Shown: in pieces, positions 5,732-12,846 of the stretch
How the letters are laid out: the number at the start of each line of letters is the position of its first letter
Numbering within the stretch: position 1 is the stretch's first letter
Virus record (IMG/VR): IMGVR_UViG_3300025669_000140
Location: 1-30,403 of that record
Strand: one strand, 5' to 3'
Length of the DNA stretch: 30,403 nucleotides
From: a virus
Position numbers and translations under genes: made by a program
Notes under the pieces: model-generated
Database searches by the model: none
Seen by the model: the letters and a program-made list of their open reading frames with translations, nothing else
What the model was told of the DNA's origin: nothing

Positions 5732-7172
5732 AAATTGGAGACTTAATAACCTTTATTATATAATTGATAAGCAAGGTCACAGGGTTCAACTCAAGCTCAA
5801 TTATTTTCAAAAGTTTCTCTTAAACCACCTCTGGTTTTTAAACCTAATCCTCAAAGCAAGGCAGCTCGGAATGAGCACATTCGTTGTGATCTTCATGTTA
5901 GATGTTTGTTTATTCAACTCTAACAAGACAAGTGGAATAATCGACTACACGCTCAAGGATGCTAAAAAGAAACTTGCAAAGGCGAAGTTTGCTTATGATA
6001 GTTTACCGACCTCAATTCAGGAAATAGTTCAGCTGAGTACTGACAATGTTCAAGAGCTTAGATTTTCTAATGGAAGCTCTATGACTGCTGATACGTCTTT
6101 TCGTGGTGATACTGTTCAACTATTATTGATCTCAGAATACGCAAAGATCTGTAAACATGATCCCATAAGAGCGGAAGAGATTAAGACAGGAGCCTTAAAT
6201 GCGGTTGCTATTGGTCAATTTGTCTTCATAGAATCAACTTCTGAGGGTAGTGAGGGTCATTTCTATGACATAAGCAAGAACGCCGAGAATATGCAAATAG
6301 AGAATAAAGAACTCTCTAAACTGGATTATAAGTTTTTCTTCTTTCCTTGGTGGAAAAATCCTGAATATATTCTGAAATGTCCGAAGGACTTTACACTTGG
6401 AGATGAGCTAACAAAATACTTCAATAGGGTTGAAAGCAAAGAGGCGGTTAAGATTACAAGAGAACAGAAATTTTTCTATTTTAAGAAATACGAACTTTTA
6501 CAAGAAGACATTAAAAAAGAATTTCCCTCTGATTCAAAAGAGGCCTTTGAAGCCACTGATAAGGATAAGTATTATCAATCTATTATTCAAGAAATTAGAG
6601 CAAAGAATCAAATATCAGAATATCCAATAGAAAAGGGGATAGAGGTTTTGACCAGCTGGGATTTAGGAATTGATGACTATACTGCAATAACTTTTTATCA
6701 GATAGTGGGCAAAGAGATTCGGGTGGTGGATTACTTGGAAGGCTCAGGAGAAGAAATAGGTTTCTATGCAGAACAGTTAAAAAGAAAGGGTTATCTATAT
6801 GGTTACTGTTATCTTCCACATGATGCAAATACTAGAACCTTGTCAACTAAAAAAACTGTATATATACAACTAACGGCTTTAGGGTTTAAATGTCTTGTGA
6901 TTCCTGCAATGGGTGTGGAGATTGGGATTAATGAGGTTAGAAGGTTATTACCCAGAATGTGGTTTAGAAGATCGGCGACAACAAAGCTTATTGAACATTT
7001 GGAGAAATATGCTAAAAAGTGGAACAGGATTACCGGCCAGTTCTCAGGGCCTAAGCACGATGAACACTCGCACGGTGCTGACAGTGTCCGAACTTATGCC
7101 TCACAATTCATTGAGATAAAGACAAAAAGAAAACAAACGTATGCTAAACGTAGAAGCATTTATGATAGATAA
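5682..7172 (+). CDS. terL: Terminase large subunit
   Basis: 496 residues, the usual length. The ATPase part has a Walker A variant, KARQLGMST (58-66), a Walker B LLLISEYAK (147-155) with E152 as catalytic carboxylate, and a coupling motif IESTSEG (183-189). The RNase-H-like nuclease part has SWDLGIDD (D327), LPHDAN (D381) and HSHGADSVR (D467), the three-acidic-residue metal site. The enzyme pumps DNA into the prohead at the portal and cuts it into genome lengths. The start overlaps the preceding gene by 50 bases. The next in-frame ATG falls inside Walker A, so the early start is needed. Confidence 0.95.
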   Translation: MDNQLAYQEIKKRLKDRNWRLNNLYYIIDKQGHRVQLKLNYFQKFLLNHLWFLNLILKARQLGMSTFVVIFMLDVCLFNSNKTSGIIDYTLKDAKKKLAKAKFAYDSLPTSIQEIVQLSTDNVQELRFSNGSSMTADTSFRGDTVQLLLISEYAKICKHDPIRAEEIKTGALNAVAIGQFVFIESTSEGSEGHFYDISKNAENMQIENKELSKLDYKFFFFPWWKNPEYILKCPKDFTLGDELTKYFNRVESKEAVKITREQKFFYFKKYELLQEDIKKEFPSDSKEAFEATDKDKYYQSIIQEIRAKNQISEYPIEKGIEVLTSWDLGIDDYTAITFYQIVGKEIRVVDYLEGSGEEIGFYAEQLKRKGYLYGYCYLPHDANTRTLSTKKTVYIQLTALGFKCLVIPAMGVEIGINEVRRLLPRMWFRRSATTKLIEHLEKYAKKWNRITGQFSGPKHDEHSHGADSVRTYASQFIEIKTKRKQTYAKRRSIYDR

Positions 7173-7353
7173 CCCATAGTGGTGGTTGTTTTTAAGCAAT
7201 TATTATCAAAAAAGGCGAGGTTTTATCAAAACTTTCAACTTGGATCTGATTGATATAAAAAGGAAGTAACACAGTTAATAGCCTTCTCAGGGTTTCTCTT
7301 TTTTTCTTATAGCCTATAATACACAATTTTCTATTCTTTACTACATGCCCAAT

Positions 7354-7382
7354 TTGACTTTAACATTTTAAAGTACTATATT
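7354..7382 (+). promoter_or_regulatory. Late promoter upstream of portal gene
   Basis: TTGACT at 7354-7359, a 17-base spacer and TATATT at 7377-7382, 30 bases before the portal start. The whole element, including the spacer core TTTAAAGTA and the following TAT, is nearly identical to that at 10149-10177. The preceding 180 bases (7173-7353) hold no gene. A weak AACC/GGTT stem followed by GTTTTT at about 7173-7198 may terminate the terminase transcript. Confidence 0.8.
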
Positions 7383-7411
7383 TATATTGATAATTTTATC
7401 TCTACTATCCT

Positions 7412-9808
7412 ATGGCGAGTAAAAAATACGTTCCCCTAACTAAAAGCAACTGGAAAGGTAAATACCATAAGAGTTCAAGGTATAATAATAAAAGCGAGTT
7501 CACAAAAGTAGGTGACCTATCTGAGCGTTTAGACATCTTAAAAGCAGCAGTCCGGGGTGGTTGTTATTCTGGAAGGGATGGTGGGCCACGTCAAGATTGG
7601 CATGAACAATGGAAACATGACACAAAGGTTGTAGATATGTGGAGGGCTGCAGACGATCCAGATGACCCAAGACCGAATTTAAAATCTCCATTCGCTTATA
7701 ATGCCTGTGAGACTGCAATGACTGAGCTGTGGGATACAAACCCAATGCCCTCGGTTTATGGTTTGACTAAAAAAGGTGAGAAGTATGAAAAGGTTATAGA
7801 AAACATTATAAAATACCCCCTACTTAAATATTCACAGAATGACATATATATGGATGTGTTTCAAGAGGCTCTTTGGATTGGAAATTCATTTGTACAGGAT
7901 ACTTATAAGAAAGTTGTTCGGAAAGCTGAGTTTAAAAAATTAAAGGGTTTTGACAAAAAAGAATTGAAGAGAATGGAGAAGAACGACATTGCTATTTATG
8001 TTGATAAGGAATATATAGAATATAACGATACGACTAAGATTCACTTGTCACCTTTTGAGTACTATCCTGATAATATGGCGAAATATCAACATGATGTGAA
8101 CAAGGGGTCAGAAGATGGAATTAGGGAATATGAATTGAGTTATGATAAGTTTAGAAGATTGTATGATAATAGGCCAGAGTATAGAAATGTTGACAAGGTC
8201 ACACCAGGTGCATTTATGGAACGAAAAGAAAATACTATATTTCAATTCCCTGATAATTTTAATGGTAGTGATAATGTTCTAATGTGGGAGTGGGAGGACA
8301 GAACCCAGGATATTACAAGACACGTAGCAAATGGCATATGGCTTGGAGATATTCCCTTAGATAATCATAAACAATTAAGTGTTACCCATTTTGGCGCCAT
8401 TAAGATACCACATCAGTTTTATTATATGGGACTGGGGAGAGTTATTGAGGGCTTCAATGCGGAAGATGAAGTTATGAGAAATAAATTACTAGAGGTCTTA
8501 GAGTTGTCAATCACACCTCCAATTATAGCCTCTAATCAGGTAGCAGGGGAATTTAAAGATCAATATGATAGTGCTAAATATTCTCTAGGTGAGATTATAA
8601 GTATTTCAGGAAACCCAAATGAGATTAACTGGATGGTGCCACCGATCTCCAAATTGGCAGAAGTTTTCGGAATGCGGGCGCAGATTAAAGAAGATGCTAT
8701 GAGTGTTTCTTTGATTAATCCCTCAGCATCTAACATGCCAGCGAACGATCAAACAGCCACAGAAACAATTGCATTACAGACTGCAACGATGAAAGGTTTC
8801 GCTAAAACAATGAAGAGTTTTGCTAGGGGATTGAAAACAAGCTATAAGATACAATTTGCAACTCAAAGACAGGAGTATCCGTTACAGATGGAACCTGAGG
8901 CAATTAAAATTAGAGAAGGTGACTCAAAAAATTTACACAAATCAAGATCTTTCTATTCTCAGGATATTGAGATTTTTGATACATCTGGGAAAATAACGGT
9001 TGAAAAAAAACCAGGCAAAAAGTTTCCATTTATTGTCAAAGATGAATATTTAGATATTGATGACGACGATATCCAAATTGTAGTCAATGCGGAATCAATG
9101 CACCCTATGAGCAAGCTTAATAGAACTAGGAAGAGTGAGCAAGCACTTGCACAGCTAATGCCTTTATATATAGAAAATTTAAAAAACCCCGAACTATTAA
9201 AAGATCCAAGAATAGCAGCAATTCATCGTGATTATGTTTTGAGTCATGGATTTGACGAGAGTGATTATTTACAGAGCGAGACAGAAGATGAAGACGAAAT
9301 GGTCGAGAGAGCAATAAAGCAAGAAGCTATTATGTGGAAAAATAGTAAATTAAGGGATGGTGTGAATGATGATAAATATAAAATGGTAATAGGAGAGTAT
9401 GATGAACCAATAGAACATTTAAATCATCATCTGAGAAAGTTAAAAGAATTGAGACAGATGAAAGACGAAAAGATCGCTAAGCTTGAAGAGATAGCGGCAG
9501 AGGTAACACAGATGGCAATGGAAGGTGGGCGAGTTTCACCTGATTTATCAAAAGAGGCAAACCTGTTGAGCGATGAATTAGATATATTATTAGATTTTAT
9601 TGATCAGTTACAAGATCATTATAAAACAGATAGATTAACCAGGGCTGAGGCAGAGCAGGAAGAGTTAGCCCAGCAGACAGGCATGGAAGGTGGACAACAA
9701 TCATTGCAAAGTCCAGCAGGACAGCCAATGGGCCAACCAATGCAAGGTGGTAATATTCCGTCACCTGTAAATATGGGTAATACCGATCTGACGATGGCAA
9801 GTATGTAA
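7412..9808 (+). CDS. Portal protein
   Basis: 798 residues, in the size range of the large portal proteins of short-tailed phages. It follows terminase directly and precedes scaffold and capsid genes. Sequence features fit: a mixed alpha/beta body with FQEALWIGNSFVQDTYKK, an acidic/aromatic stem region, a long helical stretch with coiled-coil character (about 660-750: IEHLNHHLRKLKELRQMKDE), and a glutamine/glycine/proline-rich tail (GQPMGQPMQGG). The portal is the twelve-fold channel through which DNA enters and leaves. It has its own promoter at 7354. The assignment rests on position, length and general character rather than a catalytic motif. Confidence 0.8.
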   Translation: MASKKYVPLTKSNWKGKYHKSSRYNNKSEFTKVGDLSERLDILKAAVRGGCYSGRDGGPRQDWHEQWKHDTKVVDMWRAADDPDDPRPNLKSPFAYNACETAMTELWDTNPMPSVYGLTKKGEKYEKVIENIIKYPLLKYSQNDIYMDVFQEALWIGNSFVQDTYKKVVRKAEFKKLKGFDKKELKRMEKNDIAIYVDKEYIEYNDTTKIHLSPFEYYPDNMAKYQHDVNKGSEDGIREYELSYDKFRRLYDNRPEYRNVDKVTPGAFMERKENTIFQFPDNFNGSDNVLMWEWEDRTQDITRHVANGIWLGDIPLDNHKQLSVTHFGAIKIPHQFYYMGLGRVIEGFNAEDEVMRNKLLEVLELSITPPIIASNQVAGEFKDQYDSAKYSLGEIISISGNPNEINWMVPPISKLAEVFGMRAQIKEDAMSVSLINPSASNMPANDQTATETIALQTATMKGFAKTMKSFARGLKTSYKIQFATQRQEYPLQMEPEAIKIREGDSKNLHKSRSFYSQDIEIFDTSGKITVEKKPGKKFPFIVKDEYLDIDDDDIQIVVNAESMHPMSKLNRTRKSEQALAQLMPLYIENLKNPELLKDPRIAAIHRDYVLSHGFDESDYLQSETEDEDEMVERAIKQEAIMWKNSKLRDGVNDDKYKMVIGEYDEPIEHLNHHLRKLKELRQMKDEKIAKLEEIAAEVTQMAMEGGRVSPDLSKEANLLSDELDILLDFIDQLQDHYKTDRLTRAEAEQEELAQQTGMEGGQQSLQSPAGQPMGQPMQGGNIPSPVNMGNTDLTMASM

Positions 9809-9828
9809 TTTATTACGGAAGCCAAATG
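9809..9828 (+). promoter_or_regulatory. TTATTACGGAA leader motif before start codon
   Basis: TTATTACGGAAGCCAA stands directly before ATG 9826. Almost the same string precedes ATG 15631 (with two extra A), and TTACGGAG precedes ATG 15230. As most starts here have no Shine-Dalgarno, this recurring GGA-containing leader is a candidate phage ribosome-binding element. Confidence 0.4.
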
Positions 9829-10152
9829 GATAAATTAGAAGTAGAAAAACTTATAGGTTTCAATATGAAAGATTTAAAGAATGTTGAACTTTTGAATCTT
9901 GTCAAGGGCAATCAGTATTTTCAATTGGTAGCTGGATTATTTCAAGAAGTAGAGATTAACAGAACAAAAATGTTGTCACTTCAAAGAGTTAATCCCTCCA
10001 CGCTTGACATGTCTGATAAATTATCAAAGAACTCTGAGATACAATTTGCAAGGTTTAAATATACACTTGAACATCTAAAGGATGTTGCAGAGGTGGAGCT
10101 TAAAAAAAGGAAAAAGGTTAGAGAGAAAAAAGACAAAAAGAAAGAAAGTTGA
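9826..10152 (+). CDS. Small head-region protein, unknown
   Basis: 108 residues, mostly helical, ending in a very lysine-rich tail (KKRKKVREKKDKKKES). It lies between portal and scaffold, where phages often carry small head-assembly or connector-associated proteins. No family is recognised. The stop codon TGA (10150-10152) overlaps the -35 box of the promoter for the scaffold gene. Confidence 0.5.
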   Translation: MDKLEVEKLIGFNMKDLKNVELLNLVKGNQYFQLVAGLFQEVEINRTKMLSLQRVNPSTLDMSDKLSKNSEIQFARFKYTLEHLKDVAEVELKKRKKVREKKDKKKES

Positions 10153-10177
10153 CTATAATACTTTAAAGTATTATATT
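10149..10177 (+). promoter_or_regulatory. Late promoter upstream of scaffold gene
   Basis: TTGACT at 10149-10154, a 17-base spacer and TATATT at 10172-10177, 23 bases before ATG 10200. It matches the promoter at 7354-7382 in 27 of 31 aligned positions, including ten identical spacer bases around TTTAAAGTA. The spacer contains the palindrome ACTTTAAAGT, a possible site for a phage activator. Confidence 0.85.
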
Positions 10178-10199
10178 TATTTAAGATTAATTACAATCT

Positions 10200-11030
10200 A
10201 TGACAGACATAACGCAGACTCCTGCTGACCCTGTAGAGCCAAAAGCAGTTACTCCGCCAGAGCCTAGCACGTTAACCCCCGCGTCAAGCGGCAACGTTGA
10301 TCCCGAAATAAAAACTCCTGTCCCTTCCGAAAGAAGCTACACAGAAGATGGCCGAGACCTGAAGAGAGAAAGTGCAAAAATGGATAAATTGCAGAAAGAA
10401 TTAAATAAGGCTAGAAAGAAGAGTGAGGACTTGCAAACATCTATTACGAAAATAGACAGTTGGGCAAGTAGGAAACCAGCTGATTATTATGAGGCATTAA
10501 TTGAAGTGAATGGATGGACACCCGAACAAGCGATAACAAGGGTTAAACAACTCCATCCAGATTGGAGCCCTAAGAATCAGGCTCAAGATACGTCTCAAAA
10601 GCCTGTATTAGATCCTGAGAGTGTTTCGGCGCTCGAAAGGGTAAAGGAAAAACAGAGACAAGAGGATAGTGTTACTCAAGAGACCATTAGTGCTTTTGAG
10701 GAAAAAAACCCTGATCTTGATGAGGTTGATAAGAATGCGATTGCAGTAAATGCAAAAAGATTAATGGATAAAAAAGGTTTATCCATGTCAGACGCATTAG
10801 ATCAAGCTGGAATACTGGTATTGACACCAGAGAAATATAAAGAGGAGGGAATGGTTGAAGGAATGGCAAGAGCAAGATCGGGCAAGAGTGCCTCAAGTGG
10901 TGGTGGATCAGGTTCAGCGCTCTCAGAGCAGGGGAATCAATCTACCGACCTAGATCTTGAGATGAAGAAAAAATTTAATATGACTGATGATCAATACAAA
11001 ACTTATCAGAAATATCAAGAAGAGGACTAA
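10200..11030 (+). CDS. Scaffolding protein candidate
   Basis: 276 residues. The N-terminus is proline/threonine-rich and disordered (about 1-45). Residues 48-90 form a charged coiled coil (ESAKMDKLQKELNKARKKSE). The middle contains DYYEALIEVNGWTPEQAITR, and the C-terminus is acidic, glycine/serine-rich and helical (LDLEMKKKFNMTDDQYKTYQ). High charge, coiled coil and position between portal and capsid genes are the hallmarks of head scaffolds, which template the prohead and then leave. There is no sign of a protease domain, so release would not be by self-cleavage. It has its own promoter and is followed by a strong terminator. Confidence 0.7.
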   Translation: MTDITQTPADPVEPKAVTPPEPSTLTPASSGNVDPEIKTPVPSERSYTEDGRDLKRESAKMDKLQKELNKARKKSEDLQTSITKIDSWASRKPADYYEALIEVNGWTPEQAITRVKQLHPDWSPKNQAQDTSQKPVLDPESVSALERVKEKQRQEDSVTQETISAFEEKNPDLDEVDKNAIAVNAKRLMDKKGLSMSDALDQAGILVLTPEKYKEEGMVEGMARARSGKSASSGGGSGSALSEQGNQSTDLDLEMKKKFNMTDDQYKTYQKYQEED

Positions 11031-11065
11031 GGCCTTATTATACAATTTCAATTGATAAAACTGTT

Positions 11066-11097
11066 ATAGACACTGGGTTTTTCTAGTGTCTATTTTT
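11066..11097 (+). terminator. Intrinsic terminator after scaffold gene
   Basis: ATAGACACT (11066-11074) pairs perfectly with AGTGTCTAT (11085-11093). With the inner G-U and G-C the stem reaches 11 bp around a GTTTTT loop, and TTTT follows. It is a classic rho-independent terminator 36 bases after the scaffold stop. There is no obvious promoter between it and the capsid genes, so those would depend on readthrough. Confidence 0.85.
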
Positions 11098-11115
11098 ATA
11101 TATTAAATTAATTAG

Positions 11116-11649
11116 ATGACTAAAGAGTATAAAGCCGATGCAATGGGTCGTAACAAGAGAGCATACAGACTTATTAAAAATTCAGAGGTAATCAAGGTTG
11201 GTGACTGGATTGTTGACGAATCAACAGGAATGGCCAATGCAGATGGAACTAGCGAGCTTATTGCAGGATTTGCAACAGCAATCGTAACAATAGATAAAAG
11301 ATCATTAGAGGCTCTAAGTGTAGTCACTGGTGATTTAGGTGGAACATGGGCAGCCTCAACAAAATCATATACAGCAGCTTCAGATAATGAGACTGTTGAT
11401 GGTGTGATGGTCGAATACGTGCCAGCACGTGAAGGTGATCAGTTTATCGGAACTTTAGATGCTGATAAGGGAACAACAACAGGAAGCAACAAAGCGGGTT
11501 ATTGGATTTCAGTCTTAACAACAGATTCTTCATTATTAGACGAGTCTTCAGCAGCAGCTTCCGCAACACAATTTAGGATTGTGGATGCCTATAATCAGGG
11601 ATCAGATACTGAAATTATTGTTGAGGTTGTAATAAGAGGCAACGAATAG
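11116..11649 (+). CDS. Capsid decoration/stabilisation protein candidate
   Basis: 177 residues, beta-rich, rich in threonine, serine and alanine. VIKVGDWIVDESTGMANADG at about 24-43 and later GDQFIGTLDADKG resemble the beta-barrel decoration proteins encoded just before major capsid genes (GDhV...G, aGdxhxG patterns). It ends 29 bases before the capsid start, so the two are surely co-transcribed. The position and fold impression support a role on the capsid surface. Sequence identity to a named family is not claimed. Confidence 0.6.
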   Translation: MTKEYKADAMGRNKRAYRLIKNSEVIKVGDWIVDESTGMANADGTSELIAGFATAIVTIDKRSLEALSVVTGDLGGTWAASTKSYTAASDNETVDGVMVEYVPAREGDQFIGTLDADKGTTTGSNKAGYWISVLTTDSSLLDESSAAASATQFRIVDAYNQGSDTEIIVEVVIRGNE

Positions 11650-11678
11650 AGTTAATTTTTAGATTTTAAATTAAACAA

Positions 11679-12710
11679 ATGAGTAATATTGGAGTTACAA
11701 GTATGCCTAAGACATACAAGTCTTTCGCAAACGCAAACAAAGCTCTTGTAGATACCGCCTTCAAAAAGGGACAAGATTACCGAAAAGGGATCTTCTACAT
11801 GGATTCTACAGAGAATTGGGAAGATCGAATTGTTGAAATTGGTGGTATAGAGGACTATGGAGTTTGGGACGATGGCGATAGAGCCAAACAGTCAAGTATT
11901 TCAGAAGGTTATTCAAAGGTGTTCACACAGGTTCCTTTTGGAAATGAGGTGCCAATCGGTAGACTCATGAGAAAATTTCAAGGAAAAAGTGTAAATATAA
12001 CTAGGAGAGCTTCAATTCAACTTGGTAATAGAGCTTATAGATTAATGCAAAAAGCTGCATTTTCTATTCCTAGTTATGGCTTCTCAACAACAAACACATA
12101 TCTTACCGGAATAACAGGTACTACAGTTTCGGCATTGGGGCCAGATGGTGTTAACTTTTTTTCCTCGGCACATCCGTGTTCACCTACCAACTCAACAACT
12201 TTTAGTAATGTCGACACGACAAGTAAACCAGTTGGTGGTACAGGTCTTGATAATCTTTTGCAGGGTTTATTTGACCAGAAAGATGATCAAGGAGAAAAGG
12301 AGCATTTTGGAACGGGTGGAGTGATATGGGGTGTTGGTCGAGAAGGTTGGGCAACGGCTAAGAAGTTAGTAACAGGTGAATTAGCAGCAGAAACTTCTGA
12401 CAATGATCAGAATCCTTATAATAATTCTAAGACAGCTACAGGTGCTTACAATGGTTCAGATGTCGAGGTGAAATTGATTCCTTGGTTATCAGATGTATCA
12501 AGCACAGCACATTTCGTGGTGGCCAAAGAGGTTATCGATGAAAGAATGCCAGTGTGTGTTCTTACTAATGAACAGTTTTATGTTGATGACTATATGGACG
12601 ACTCAACAAAGACTGCTTATATCAGGGGACAGATGAATTTTTCAGTAGGTTTTGTTTCGGGTAGAGGTTATCATGGTTCAAATGGAACAGAGGTAACATA
12701 CTCAAGCTAA
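11679..12710 (+). CDS. Major capsid protein
   Basis: 343 residues. The long N-terminal helix and E-loop region (about 35-110) include YSKVFTQVPFGNEVPIGRLM. NFFSSAHPCSPTNSTTFSNV near 165-184 is a loop I recognise from Mu gpT-like HK97-fold capsid proteins (F-S-x-x-H-P, N-S-T-x-F-S-N). The C-terminal part (KLIPWLSDVSSTAHFVVAKE, RGQMNFSVGFVSG) fits the A-domain. It follows scaffold and decoration genes in standard order. There is no leader peptidase site or linked protease gene, so an uncleaved subunit with a separate scaffold is likely. Confidence 0.85.
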   Translation: MSNIGVTSMPKTYKSFANANKALVDTAFKKGQDYRKGIFYMDSTENWEDRIVEIGGIEDYGVWDDGDRAKQSSISEGYSKVFTQVPFGNEVPIGRLMRKFQGKSVNITRRASIQLGNRAYRLMQKAAFSIPSYGFSTTNTYLTGITGTTVSALGPDGVNFFSSAHPCSPTNSTTFSNVDTTSKPVGGTGLDNLLQGLFDQKDDQGEKEHFGTGGVIWGVGREGWATAKKLVTGELAAETSDNDQNPYNNSKTATGAYNGSDVEVKLIPWLSDVSSTAHFVVAKEVIDERMPVCVLTNEQFYVDDYMDDSTKTAYIRGQMNFSVGFVSGRGYHGSNGTEVTYSS

Positions 12711-12794
12711 GATTTGCTTTGATCTTTTAAAAAAACGGCCAGGCACAGATTAATAATATTTGTACGGGTTTGATTATTCGTTGAGTGTTCTATG

Positions 12795-12843
12795 ATTTCA
12801 CTAATTATAGGACTGTATCTAGCTTTTTAGTTTTTAGTGAAAT
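12795..12843 (+). repeat. 10-bp inverted repeat before fibre gene
   Basis: ATTTCACTAA (12795-12804) and TTAGTGAAAT (12834-12843) are exact complements with a 29-base loop. The right arm ends three bases before ATG 12847. In mRNA this stem would sit on the translation start. It lacks a T-run, so it is not a terminator. The rest of 12711-12794 shows nothing recognisable. Confidence 0.5.
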
Positions 12844-12846
12844 AAT

